From Parapedobacter sp035556095 (GTDB lineage Bacteria; Bacteroidota; Bacteroidia; Sphingobacteriales; Sphingobacteriaceae), in contig NZ_DATMFT010000004.1 in NCBI RefSeq assembly GCF_035556095.1, positions 124,001-188,000 of the forward strand: a stretch of 64,000 bases of DNA, in the 5' to 3' direction. Shown here in pieces: positions 45,862-54,011 of this stretch (the stretch's first letter is position 1; each line of letters starts with the position of its first letter). The notes beneath the pieces were generated by a model, which was not told where the DNA came from, made no database searches, and saw nothing but the letters and a program-made list of their open reading frames with translations. The translations under genes and the position numbers were made by a program.

Positions 45862-45891
45862 TTTGTATTGCCAGAAAATCTATTAACTTTG
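45862..45891 (+). promoter_or_regulatory. Full Bacteroidota-type promoter of the peroxiredoxin gene
   Basis: TTTG (45862-45865), an 18-bp spacer, then TAACTTTG (45884-45891). This matches the -33/-7 consensus (TTTG, TAnnTTTG) at standard spacing, 40 bp before the ATG. A strong Shine-Dalgarno AGGAGG lies at 45918-45923. Confidence 0.75.
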
Positions 45892-45931
45892 TAGACTACA
45901 AATTCATTCACTAAAATAGGAGGAATAATAT

Positions 45932-46567
45932 ATGAGTTTAAGATTAGGCGATACCGCACCGAATTTCCAAGCGGTAACGACGATAGGAGAAATCGACTTC
46001 TATGATTACACGGAAGGTAAATGGGTAGTATTGTTTTCACACCCAGCGGACTACACACCGGTATGCACCACGGAATTGGGGCGTACGGCACAGTTGAAAA
46101 GCGAGTTTGACAAGCGTAATACTGTGGTGCTTGCTGTGAGCGTAGACCCTATCGATAGCCACCACGGGTGGGTAAAGGACATCAATGAAACGCAGAACAC
46201 CAACGTTGAATTCCCGATCATCGCCGATGATGACCGCAAGGTGGCCGAGTTGTATGACATGATCCATCCCAACGCATCGGCGACCGCCACCGTACGCTCG
46301 GTGTTCGTTATCGGACCGGACCGGAAAATTAAACTTACGCTTACCTACCCGGCTTCAACCGGGCGGAATTTCCTTGAAATCTTACGGGTAATTGATTCTC
46401 TTCAGCTCACTGCTAATCACAGCGTAGCCACACCGGCCGATTGGGAACATGGACAGGATGTCATTGTATCACCGGCCATTGCAACGGAAGATATACCGGC
46501 GAAATTCCCGAAAGGCCACAAGGTCATCAAGCCTTACCTTCGTACCACCCCACAGCCAAATATCTAA
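45932..46567 (+). CDS. Peroxiredoxin (Prx6/AhpC-TSA type)
   Basis: 211 residues. It reduces peroxides through a peroxidatic Cys in HPADYTPVCTTELGR (about residue 47). LRLGDTAPNF at the N-terminus and SVDPIDSHHGWVKDI, then a C-terminal 1-Cys-Prx domain (YPASTGRNFLEILRVIDSLQLT, PADWEHGQDVIV), place it in the Prx6 group. No second resolving Cys is seen, as expected for 1-Cys enzymes. Unusually for this window it has a consensus promoter and a strong ribosome-binding site, so expression is probably high. Confidence 0.95.
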   Translation: MSLRLGDTAPNFQAVTTIGEIDFYDYTEGKWVVLFSHPADYTPVCTTELGRTAQLKSEFDKRNTVVLAVSVDPIDSHHGWVKDINETQNTNVEFPIIADDDRKVAELYDMIHPNASATATVRSVFVIGPDRKIKLTLTYPASTGRNFLEILRVIDSLQLTANHSVATPADWEHGQDVIVSPAIATEDIPAKFPKGHKVIKPYLRTTPQPNI

Positions 46568-46607
46568 AAGGGCCAATAGGAACAAGGGACCGCATGGTCG
46601 GCCCTAC

Positions 46608-46643
46608 AAAAAAAGCGATTGATGTTTATCAACCGCTTTTTTT
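46608..46643. terminator. Bidirectional terminator between peroxiredoxin and trypsin-fusion genes
   Basis: AAAAAAAGCG, TTGAT, a short loop, ATCAA, CGCTTTTTTT: a stem of about 16 bp with one mismatch, with A runs on one side and T runs on the other. It serves the convergent genes. Confidence 0.75.
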
Positions 46644-46668
46644 CATTTATTTCACCTATGCCACAACC

Positions 46669-47772
46669 TTAGTATACTTTAACCAAGTACACGTAATCCT
46701 GTATTTTCTTCACCTGCTCGGTACGCTTCAATCCACCAAGTGCATTCTTTTTGTTGATCACCAACTCACTTTCCAATGAATCCACTGGTATCGCTGCGAT
46801 CGAATTCAGCAGGGCCTCGGTTTTGATAGCAAACGACGCTCCGTCGATGCCGGTTTGCTTACCGCTGATGATGCCAACCACGTTACCTTTGCTGTCGAGC
46901 ACAGGTCCGCCGCTGTTGCCTGGATTAACCGGAATAGATATCTGATACGCAGTGGTATCACCAGCATAGCCGGTCCGCGAGCTAAGATACCCCTGCCCGT
47001 AAACCACTTCGTCTCTTGGATAACCAATGGTGTATACATCCTCGCCAAGTTCCGACGGAGTCTCTTTAAATGTATAAGGCGCGTTTTTCAATGGTGCAAA
47101 TGTGCTATCATTGATGCGCAGCATTGCTAGATCGTGTGTGGGGTCGATATAGATGACCTTCGCCTTAAAGGACTCACCTTTCGTGCTTTGGAGGTGGACC
47201 GAATCAGCTCCCCTTACCACGTGATAATTGGTAACAACATAGCCGTTTGCCGAAATGATAAACCCGGTACCTCCAAAGTTGCTTGCGGACCGGTCATCGC
47301 GCTGTTTATCATTATTGATATTCCGGATAACCGCATTTTGCGCATTCACATTTTTCTTCACGTCATTCATATCCCGCCGCAATGCACTGTAATTGGTGGA
47401 AGTCTTCTCGATGGTTTTGTAATAACCGGACATCCACAAAGTGGAAAACACGGCCACTATGGCCACACTTGCGGCCACTAGTGAATTTACCTTGAATTTG
47501 TTCCACAGGGTTACAATCAGCGGTTCCCTTTGCTCCGCTGCTAAGCTATCACCTGCATGGTATCGGGCTGCGGCCGCGGATAACGTATTTTTAAAAGCCA
47601 CACGGTCGGCGTGTTCTTTCAATTGCTGCAAGAACAACCGATGTGTTGCTAGCTGTTCGGCGGCGGCGTTTTCTTCACAATACCGTTCAAAGGCCACCCG
47701 CTCCCTATCCTCCATCTCGCCATTCAAGTACTTGTCGGCCTGCATTATAAATTCTTGCTCATTCTCCATCAT
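46669..47772 (-). CDS. Anti-sigma-like membrane protein fused to trypsin-like protease
   Basis: 367 residues. Residues 1-90 are cytoplasmic and look like an anti-sigma domain (MENEQEFIMQADKYLNGEM, AFERYCEENAAAEQL). One membrane helix follows (about 95-116), then a periplasmic coiled coil and a trypsin/HtrA-type domain with triad His184 (VVTNYHVV), Asp214 (PTHDLAML) and Ser287 (NPGNSGGP). No PDZ domain. The gene follows an ECF sigma factor gene (12 bp gap), as anti-sigma genes do. The fusion suggests the protease senses or cleaves envelope proteins and controls the sigma factor. The fusion to sigma control is inference. Confidence 0.8.
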   Translation of the reverse strand: MMENEQEFIMQADKYLNGEMEDRERVAFERYCEENAAAEQLATHRLFLQQLKEHADRVAFKNTLSAAAARYHAGDSLAAEQREPLIVTLWNKFKVNSLVAASVAIVAVFSTLWMSGYYKTIEKTSTNYSALRRDMNDVKKNVNAQNAVIRNINNDKQRDDRSASNFGGTGFIISANGYVVTNYHVVRGADSVHLQSTKGESFKAKVIYIDPTHDLAMLRINDSTFAPLKNAPYTFKETPSELGEDVYTIGYPRDEVVYGQGYLSSRTGYAGDTTAYQISIPVNPGNSGGPVLDSKGNVVGIISGKQTGIDGASFAIKTEALLNSIAAIPVDSLESELVINKKNALGGLKRTEQVKKIQDYVYLVKVY

Positions 47773-47784
47773 ATCCGTATCAAC

Positions 47785-48363
47785 TTACTTTGTTGTCGCT
47801 GTAAAAAACAACTTCTTTAACCGTTGCAGGCATTTGTATTTTTGGGTTTTAGCGTTATCCGCATTCGTATATCCGAATTTGTCACAAATCTCCTGCATAG
47901 ACAGATTAGCTATGTAGAAGTCTCGGATAATCGTCCTGCACGGCTCTCCCAATTCATCCAGTGCCTGCTCCATCATCGTCAACTGGAGGTCTTTCTCTTC
48001 ATGCATTGCCAAATCCTCCTCCACCACAATGATGTCTTCGTATGCCGCCACATCGCGGAACGTGCGATCTTTGCTTCCCAATTGCTTGAGCCAAAGCCGT
48101 CGGCATACCGAGTAAATGTAGGTTTTCAGCCTGCTGGTCAACTCAAAATCGTGCTGTTTGACTTTGTCATAAAGCACGATAACAGCTTCTTGAAAAACAT
48201 CCTTCGCCTCCTCTTCAGTGCCATTATTCTGGACGATCATGTTCAAAATCATCGGGAAGTAATCGCGGTACAACCGCTCCAGACTCCCCGCATCACCGCG
48301 CGCCACGCCCTCGAGGATTACGGCATCCGCTTCTGACACAACAGATCTGCTCCTTTCACTCAC
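47785..48363 (-). CDS. ECF RNA polymerase sigma factor
   Basis: 192 residues from a GTG start; a stop codon lies 2 codons upstream, so no longer start exists. Region 2 is ILEGVARGDAGSLERLYRDYFPMILNMIVQNNGTEEEAKDVFQEAVIVLYDKV; region 4 is QALDELGEPCRTIIRDFYIANLSMQEICDKFGY. The spacing fits ECF sigma factors. The next gene, read from the same transcript, is its probable membrane partner (the trypsin fusion). Confidence 0.92.
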   Translation of the reverse strand: MSERSRSVVSEADAVILEGVARGDAGSLERLYRDYFPMILNMIVQNNGTEEEAKDVFQEAVIVLYDKVKQHDFELTSRLKTYIYSVCRRLWLKQLGSKDRTFRDVAAYEDIIVVEEDLAMHEEKDLQLTMMEQALDELGEPCRTIIRDFYIANLSMQEICDKFGYTNADNAKTQKYKCLQRLKKLFFTATTK

Positions 48364-48520
48364 TGGTTAATACGATTTTGTCCAAATAGTAACCCATATA
48401 TTTCCTCCAAACCTAAGCTATTTTTTTTGATTTTGAAATGGGCAGCCTTACGGAGCGGCCCGCGGGCGGATGTGGCAAATTGGCACGGATATTCCTATCT
48501 TAGCCGCAAATTTAACATCC

Positions 48521-49495
48521 ATGTACCATACCCACACATTGCAGGAACGGATTGCCGACGAATTGGCGGAACTCCGCATTCCGGAACAACCGGCCAACCT
48601 ATACGAGCCTGTCCGGTACATGCTGCAAATAGGGGGCAAGCGTATCCGCCCGTTACTCACCCTGATGGCTGCTGATTTATTTTCCATCAGCGACATGGAG
48701 GCGGCCGTACCAGCTGCCGTAGCTGTCGAATTGTTTCACAATTTCTCATTGGTGCATGACGACATCATGGACAATGCACCACTTCGGCGTGGGCACCGCA
48801 CCGTTCACGAGAAATGGAATCCGAATATTGGCATTCTCTCGGGCGACAACCTACTCATCATGGCTTATGCGCAGCTGGCGAAATGCCCTGCCAATAACCT
48901 TCCGGCCATTCTCGAAACGTTCAACACGATGGCTGCCCAGGTATGCGAAGGGCAGCAGTTGGATATGGATTTCGAGCGGTCGGCGACAGTCGGCATTGAC
49001 GACTATCTCCACATGATCCGGCTTAAAACATCCGTATTGCTGGGTGCCGCATTAAAAATGGGTGCGCTTTTGGCCGGAGCCAACAAAGCCGACGCACAAC
49101 TTATTTACGACTTCGGTGTCGGCGTGGGCATCGCCTTCCAATTGCAAGACGATATTTTAGACGTTTATGGCGATCCCGAGCAATTCGGCAAGCAGCGCGG
49201 TGGCGACATCCTCGCCAACAAAAAAACCTACCTCCTGGTGAAAGCATTGGAAATGGCAGATACCGCGACGCGGTCGACGCTGAATGATTGGCTGGCCGAT
49301 CATTCAAACCCGTTGGATAAAATCCGTAACGTAACCGCCATATATGATGCACTTGGCATTCGGAGTGAAGTGGAAGCTGCCAAGCAGCTTCACGTTAAGC
49401 AAGCTTATACGGCTCTGGATGCCCTCCCCGTAGAAGTTGCCCGCAAAACCCCTTTGCGGGAGCTCGCCTACAGGCTACTCAACCGGGGGCAATAA
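48521..49495 (+). CDS. Polyprenyl (octaprenyl/heptaprenyl) diphosphate synthase
   Basis: 324 residues from ATG 48521; an upstream in-frame ATG at 48470 adds 17 residues not seen in the family. It elongates allylic diphosphates with isopentenyl diphosphate, probably for the quinone side chain. The first Asp-rich motif is LVHDDIMDNAPLRRG and the second is FQLQDDILDVYGD. GGKRIRPLLTLMAAD and RGGDILANKKTYLLVKAL are also family signatures. Chain length cannot be read from sequence. Confidence 0.94.
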   Translation: MYHTHTLQERIADELAELRIPEQPANLYEPVRYMLQIGGKRIRPLLTLMAADLFSISDMEAAVPAAVAVELFHNFSLVHDDIMDNAPLRRGHRTVHEKWNPNIGILSGDNLLIMAYAQLAKCPANNLPAILETFNTMAAQVCEGQQLDMDFERSATVGIDDYLHMIRLKTSVLLGAALKMGALLAGANKADAQLIYDFGVGVGIAFQLQDDILDVYGDPEQFGKQRGGDILANKKTYLLVKALEMADTATRSTLNDWLADHSNPLDKIRNVTAIYDALGIRSEVEAAKQLHVKQAYTALDALPVEVARKTPLRELAYRLLNRGQ

Positions 49496-49604
49496 CTGGC
49501 AGTATAATTGCACGGGAAATTGCTATCAGTTTCTATGTTTATCGATTTATTACTAACTTGTGCTTTTTGCACTGGCAACGAATAGGGACCCTTCGCTTAC
49601 CGAT

Positions 49605-50396
49605 ATGGATGCACTAAAAATCACGACTTTTCAAGCGTACCTTTTTTGGGAAAATATCGACAAGAACCTAAGTAATCTTGCATTGAAGCTTTCGGCGATT
49701 CGTGAAAAGACCGATCTGATCGTCCTGCCCGAGATGTTTAATACCGGATTTACAATGAATGTGGAGCACTGCGCCGAAAAACCCGACGGGAAGACGATGC
49801 ATTGGATGCTGGAGATGGCGCAAAAGTACGACTGCGTGGTGGCCGGAAGCCTCATCATCGAAGAAGAGGGCAACTATTACAACCGGTTTGTCTGGATGAC
49901 GAAAGACGGCAATTATGTGACATACGACAAGCGGCACCTATTTGGCATGGCAGGAGAAGATCAGGTGTTCACGGCGGGAACGCAACGGGTTATTGTAGAT
50001 CTTAACGGGTGGAAGATATGCCCCATGATTTGCTATGACCTCCGCTTTCCGGTCTGGACGCGCAACCTCGACGGTGCTTATGATATATTACTCTATATCG
50101 CGAATTGGCCCGACAAGCGTTCCGGCCACTGGCGAAGCCTCATTCCCGCCCGGGCCATCGAAAACCAATCGTTCGTAATCGGTGTAAACCGAGTGGGACA
50201 CGATGGCAACGAAATTTATTATTCCGGCGGGTCGATGTGTATCTCACCAGCCGGCGACGTGGTATACTACAAGCCTGAATACGAAGACCTCTATACATTT
50301 ACCATCTACCGGAGAGATTTGGACGATACGCGTAAGGAATTGCCTTTCCTGAAAGATATGGATACGTTTAATTTAGTCGTAAATCGCAAGTCGTAA
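49605..50396 (+). CDS. Nitrilase-superfamily amidase (omega-amidase/YafV type)
   Basis: 263 residues from ATG 49605 (an in-frame GTG at 49560 is less likely). The catalytic triad is visible: Glu in LIVLPEMFNTGF, Lys in YDKRHLFGMAGE, and Cys in ICPMICYDLRFPVW. The KRHLFGMAGED and NWPDKRSGHWRSLIPARAIENQSFV stretches match omega-amidases, which hydrolyse 2-oxoglutaramate and 2-oxosuccinamate. Cytoplasmic, single gene. Confidence 0.93.
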   Translation: MDALKITTFQAYLFWENIDKNLSNLALKLSAIREKTDLIVLPEMFNTGFTMNVEHCAEKPDGKTMHWMLEMAQKYDCVVAGSLIIEEEGNYYNRFVWMTKDGNYVTYDKRHLFGMAGEDQVFTAGTQRVIVDLNGWKICPMICYDLRFPVWTRNLDGAYDILLYIANWPDKRSGHWRSLIPARAIENQSFVIGVNRVGHDGNEIYYSGGSMCISPAGDVVYYKPEYEDLYTFTIYRRDLDDTRKELPFLKDMDTFNLVVNRKS

Positions 50397-50428
50397 GTCT
50401 TTTGCCGTTAGTCTATAGTTAGGTAGGT

Positions 50429-50818
50429 TTATTTATACGGCCGTTCGAGAATGATGGACTTGATTACGGCATCGCGCAGATCAAATTCTTCCGAATCAAC
50501 CGCGGATTGTACATCAACTCCCGTATCCACCGCCAACCGTTGCGGTATTAGCGGGCGTTGACGGGAACTGCGTGTAGATTCCACGGGATTTACAACACCC
50601 GAATAATACGCATACTCCGAACTCACGGTAGGGGAAGATACCGGTGTGTCGGCGGGAACAGCAACAGGCTTGATGTGTTTAGCGTTGTCTTCCGGCAATG
50701 GTGGTTGGGCCGGATTGCGCTTACGCGCTTTATCCTGCTCCTTTTGGTAGTTGGCATACGCCTGAAAGGCAAAAACGACAATCGCTATTAGTATGGGAAT
50801 AAACGTTTCCATCGACAT
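50429..50818 (-). CDS. Conserved membrane-anchored hypothetical protein
   Basis: 129 residues from the ATG at 50818; in-frame ATGs at 50812 and 50851 are alternatives. One N-terminal membrane helix (ETFIPILIAIVVFAFQAYANY) is followed by a charged, Pro-rich linker. The C-terminal EFDLRDAVIKSIILERPYK is a motif I associate with a small Bacteroidota membrane protein family of unknown function. Convergent with the amidase gene and divergent from an ECF sigma gene. Confidence 0.7.
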   Translation of the reverse strand: MSMETFIPILIAIVVFAFQAYANYQKEQDKARKRNPAQPPLPEDNAKHIKPVAVPADTPVSSPTVSSEYAYYSGVVNPVESTRSSRQRPLIPQRLAVDTGVDVQSAVDSEEFDLRDAVIKSIILERPYK

Positions 50819-50867
50819 AAAGTTAAGGAATAATTTCGATACTGACATCATGCTTGCCGATATTCGC

Positions 50868-50875
50868 TATTTTTG
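50868..50875 (+). promoter_or_regulatory. Promoter -7 element of the second ECF sigma gene
   Basis: TATTTTTG matches TAnnTTTG, 45 bp upstream of the ATG. Confidence 0.4.
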
Positions 50876-50920
50876 TAACACGTGCTACCCTTAGGCGTCT
50901 AACTGATGTAACTGCCGTTC

Positions 50921-51418
50921 ATGAGTAACCAACGACAACTGTTCCAGCAATTATTTGAAGAGAACTCCAAGCGGGTTTACCACCTGTGTTATGGCTATAC
51001 CGGCGACAGCGACTCGGCAAACGATCTGATGCAGGAAACGTTCATCAAAGTATGGCAAAACCTGGATAGGTTCCGCAACCAGTCGCAATTCTCGACGTGG
51101 ATATACCGCATTGCCATAAACACCTGCCTGTCCTACCTGCGCACCGCGAAACGGCGGGTCACCGAAGAGCTGAACGACAGTATCATCGAAAACTATACGG
51201 AGGAACCTTCGGAAAAACAGGAACAGGTTGCGTTGCTGTACAAATCCATCGCACAGTTGGAAGAAAACGAGCGGATTATCATCACGATGGTGTTGGACGA
51301 AGTGCCATACCCCGAGATTGCTGAAGTGGCCGGCATCTCCGAGGGCAACCTGCGGGTGAAAATACATCGGATAAAACATAAGCTAACAGAAATATACAAT
51401 AGCAATGAAAGGGTTTGA
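50921..51418 (+). CDS. ECF RNA polymerase sigma factor
   Basis: 165 residues. Region 2: LFEENSKRVYHLCYGYTGDSDSANDLMQETFIKVWQNLDRFRNQSQFSTWIYRIAINTCLSYLR. Region 4: SIAQLEENERIIITMVLDEVPYPEIAEVAGISEGNLRVKIHRIKHKL. The last 14 bases overlap the start of the next gene, which encodes a membrane protein, so the pair is translationally coupled. Target genes are not visible. Confidence 0.93.
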   Translation: MSNQRQLFQQLFEENSKRVYHLCYGYTGDSDSANDLMQETFIKVWQNLDRFRNQSQFSTWIYRIAINTCLSYLRTAKRRVTEELNDSIIENYTEEPSEKQEQVALLYKSIAQLEENERIIITMVLDEVPYPEIAEVAGISEGNLRVKIHRIKHKLTEIYNSNERV

Positions 51419-52013
51419 AGAGATACAACAGCTTTGGCACGGGCAAGACCCCGATCCAAACGTTAGCTTTGATACCGTGTTGAAACGCATCAAAAACAGC
51501 CGTTCTGCGTTTGCCAAAAAGCTCTTTTGGCAGAGCATTTCGACGGCAGTGGCCGTAGCGATTTTACTCTGGATGTGCTTAACCGTCGATTTTTCGACAT
51601 GGACCACCTACTTGGCTATCGCCATCATGGTTGCCTGTATCTGCTATTATTTTGTGAGCCAGCTCAACGACTACCGTGCCCTTAGCAGGAGCCACGACCT
51701 GCTGTCTAAACCCCAAGATTACATCCAATACCTCAAGACCTTCCAACAGAAACGCAATCGCTTCAATACGCGAAATTATGCCGTCTACGAAGTCTGCATA
51801 GCCGTTGCATTCGCGTTGTATGGCGTTGAGATGTATTTCGCATTACCGTTGTGGACATTCATCGGATTGGTCGTATTCGTGATCTTTTGGTTCGTGATTT
51901 GCCACGTTGTATTCATGAAGCAATACATCCGCAACGAAAATACACGAATTGCGGAGATGATTGACAATCTGGAGCGGATCAAGGGGCAGTTCAACGAAAA
52001 TACGGAACTGTAA
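51405..52013 (+). CDS. Membrane protein coupled to the ECF sigma factor
   Basis: 202 residues. It begins MKGFEEIQQLWHGQDPDP, a short cytoplasmic segment, then two pairs of membrane helices (about 50-85 and 128-168) separated by a cytoplasmic-looking charged region (LNDYRALSRSHDLLSKPQDYIQYL). It overlaps the sigma gene by 14 bp, a position usually held by anti-sigma factors. No zinc-finger (HxxxCxxC) is present. It may be an atypical anti-sigma factor or an unrelated membrane protein. Confidence 0.75.
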   Translation: MKGFEEIQQLWHGQDPDPNVSFDTVLKRIKNSRSAFAKKLFWQSISTAVAVAILLWMCLTVDFSTWTTYLAIAIMVACICYYFVSQLNDYRALSRSHDLLSKPQDYIQYLKTFQQKRNRFNTRNYAVYEVCIAVAFALYGVEMYFALPLWTFIGLVVFVIFWFVICHVVFMKQYIRNENTRIAEMIDNLERIKGQFNENTEL

Positions 52014-52050
52014 AAATACATGTCCCTTCTGCTTTTATGACAAGTTATCG

Positions 52051-52058
52051 TACTTTTG
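52051..52058 (+). promoter_or_regulatory. Promoter -7 element of purC
   Basis: TACTTTTG matches TAnnTTTG, 21 bp before the purC ATG. Confidence 0.45.
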
Positions 52059-52079
52059 CCAAAAATCATATTTTATTCC

Positions 52080-52766
52080 ATGGAATTACTGTATACGGGT
52101 AAAACAAAAAACGTTTACCGGGCTGATGCATACCAGGTGTTGCTTCAATTCAAAGACGATGTGACAGGCGAAAACGGTGTGTTCGACCCTGGCGCGAATA
52201 CCGTGGGCCTCACTATTGAGGGTGCGGGCAAGTCGGGACTCAAAATGACCAAGCATTTCTTCGAATCGCTGAATGCCCAGGGCATCCATACCCATTATAT
52301 ACAAGCCGATGTGGAGCAGGCTACCATGACGGTCCGCGAAGCCCGGGTTTTTGGCAAGGGATTGGAGGTCATTTGCCGTTACCGGGCGGTCGGCAGTTTT
52401 CTCCGCCGCTACGGCGCGTATTGCGAATCGGGACAACCGCTTGACGCGTTTGTGGAAATCACCATTAAGGATGACGAGCGGGGTGACCCCACCATATCTG
52501 CCGACGCGTTACAGTTGCTCGGCATCCTATCGCCGCAGGAATACGATGTACTGACCGTCCAAACCAAGAAAATATGTGGCATCATCAAAAACGAGCTTGC
52601 AAAGAAAGGCCTCGAACTGTATGACATCAAACTTGAATTCGGCCGCGATGCCGAAACTGGCGAAATCATGCTGATCGACGAGATCTCGGGCGGAAATATG
52701 CGGGTTTATAAAGATGGCGTCTACATTACTCCATTAGCGCTTGAAGAGGCGTTTCTGAACGGTTAA
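52080..52766 (+). CDS. purC: Phosphoribosylaminoimidazole-succinocarboxamide synthase
   Basis: 228 residues from ATG 52080 (an in-frame TTG at 52056 is rejected because it overlaps the promoter). SAICAR synthase joins CAIR and aspartate with ATP. Signatures: ELLYTGKTKNVYRAD, FESLNAQGIHTHY, EVICRYRAVGSFLRRYG, VEITIKDDERGDP and DIKLEFGRDAETGEIMLIDEISGGNMRVY. Not linked to purK/purE, which lie 42 kb away. Confidence 0.95.
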   Translation: MELLYTGKTKNVYRADAYQVLLQFKDDVTGENGVFDPGANTVGLTIEGAGKSGLKMTKHFFESLNAQGIHTHYIQADVEQATMTVREARVFGKGLEVICRYRAVGSFLRRYGAYCESGQPLDAFVEITIKDDERGDPTISADALQLLGILSPQEYDVLTVQTKKICGIIKNELAKKGLELYDIKLEFGRDAETGEIMLIDEISGGNMRVYKDGVYITPLALEEAFLNG

Positions 52767-52770
52767 CCGC

Positions 52771-53238
52771 TCATTCGCTGCCAGGGGCGTTTTTCTTCAT
52801 AAAATCAAATGCACCCGTGCGTAAGTTGATGCCATATTCCAAAAAGGCTTTTAAGCAGGCGAGGAAATTCGCCCAGCCCTCGGATTGGCCAATGGCTTGC
52901 TGGATGCCTTCGTCGTCCTTTTTCATCTGCCGTTCGGTAACGCGCACGACCGTGGAGTCGCCGGCGGGTTCCAGTGTGATTTCCACGAGCATACCTTCGA
53001 CGCCACCGGACCAGTCGAACGAAATGTACCCGTGGGGTCTGATTTCCTTTCCCATTACCGGAAACTGATCATCAAACTCCGGAAATTTCCAATACACTTC
53101 CTTACCCGTCTCCAGCCTACCGGTGGAGCGTTCGATGAAATAGTGCTTCATCTTATCCGGCGAAACGATTCCCTCGAACACCTCGGCCACTGGTTTCAGA
53201 ATCTGGATAGTTGCTTTCGCGGTCAATATAGCTGCCAT
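52771..53238 (-). CDS. SRPBCC/AHSA1-family protein
   Basis: 155 residues. The Bet v1-like fold is suggested by ATIQILKPVAEVFEGIVSPDKMKHYFI at the start, GYISFDWSGGVEGMLVEITLEPAGDSTVVRVTERQ in the middle, and EGWANFLACLKAFLEYGINLRTGAF at the end. Such proteins bind hydrophobic ligands or act with Hsp90-type partners; no function can be assigned. It follows the DUF2520-type gene by 11 bp on the same strand. Confidence 0.85.
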   Translation of the reverse strand: MAAILTAKATIQILKPVAEVFEGIVSPDKMKHYFIERSTGRLETGKEVYWKFPEFDDQFPVMGKEIRPHGYISFDWSGGVEGMLVEITLEPAGDSTVVRVTERQMKKDDEGIQQAIGQSEGWANFLACLKAFLEYGINLRTGAFDFMKKNAPGSE

Positions 53239-53249
53239 GATCGGTAAAT

Positions 53250-54011
53250 TTACATTTTTTTTATCCGCTCACTGATGAGCAGATAAAGCTGTGCCAATGT
53301 AGGGTTTGTCTCCAACAACTCCAAATGTTTCTCCATGGTGCGCGCATCATTCCGTACTGCTGGACCGGTCTGCACCTCCTTGGGCGGATGTTTCATTACC
53401 TTTTGGGCGGTTTCGAGGACAAGGGGCCGGATGAGGTCGAAATCCAGATCATGTTTGTTAAGGATATCAGCGGCAATCGCGTAGAAATGGTTGGTGAAAT
53501 TGCAGGCAAATACGGCGGCGGTATGCAGCGAAAGCCGCTGTTTCGAATCACATCGAAAAACACGGTTGGATAGATTGCCCGCCAATGCCTCCAACCTTAG
53601 CAAAACCGCTTCTCCCGATGCTTCCACGGCAATGGGGACGCTGGAAAAATCCACAGGCGTTGATTTTGAAAAGGTCTGCAGCGGATACAAAACGCCGTAG
53701 TCCACCGCATAACCGGCAAACACATCCATATCAACACTTCCAGCCGTATGGACAACTACGCCCCGTAATGTGGGAGGCAATTGTGCGGCCACGCCCGCTA
53801 GGGCGTCATCTTTTACCGAAATGATGTAAACGTCAGCTTGTGCGTCGATGGCTGCCAGATCCGTGGTCACAACGGCATCCAGTATAGCAGCAAGCGCCTG
53901 CGCATGTTCCTCGGTACGGCTATAGACCTGCTTGATGCGATGACCTGCCGTCACCAGCGCACGGCCCAAGTGGGTCGCTACATTGCCGCTACCAAGCAGC
54001 ACGACATCCAT
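53250..54011 (-). CDS. Rossmann-like and DUF2520 domain oxidoreductase
   Basis: 253 residues. The N-terminal NAD(P)-binding fold begins VVLLGSGNVATHLGRALVTAGH with an F420-dependent-oxidoreductase-like pattern. The C-terminal part is DUF2520 (LHTAAVFACNFTNHFYAIAADIL, QTGPAVRNDARTMEKHLELL). The family is related to 2-dehydropantoate/6-phosphogluconate-type dehydrogenases; the substrate is unknown. Its ATG shares one base with the ccmF stop (TGATG), so it is cotranscribed with the cytochrome c maturation genes. Confidence 0.88.
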   Translation of the reverse strand: MDVVLLGSGNVATHLGRALVTAGHRIKQVYSRTEEHAQALAAILDAVVTTDLAAIDAQADVYIISVKDDALAGVAAQLPPTLRGVVVHTAGSVDMDVFAGYAVDYGVLYPLQTFSKSTPVDFSSVPIAVEASGEAVLLRLEALAGNLSNRVFRCDSKQRLSLHTAAVFACNFTNHFYAIAADILNKHDLDFDLIRPLVLETAQKVMKHPPKEVQTGPAVRNDARTMEKHLELLETNPTLAQLYLLISERIKKM

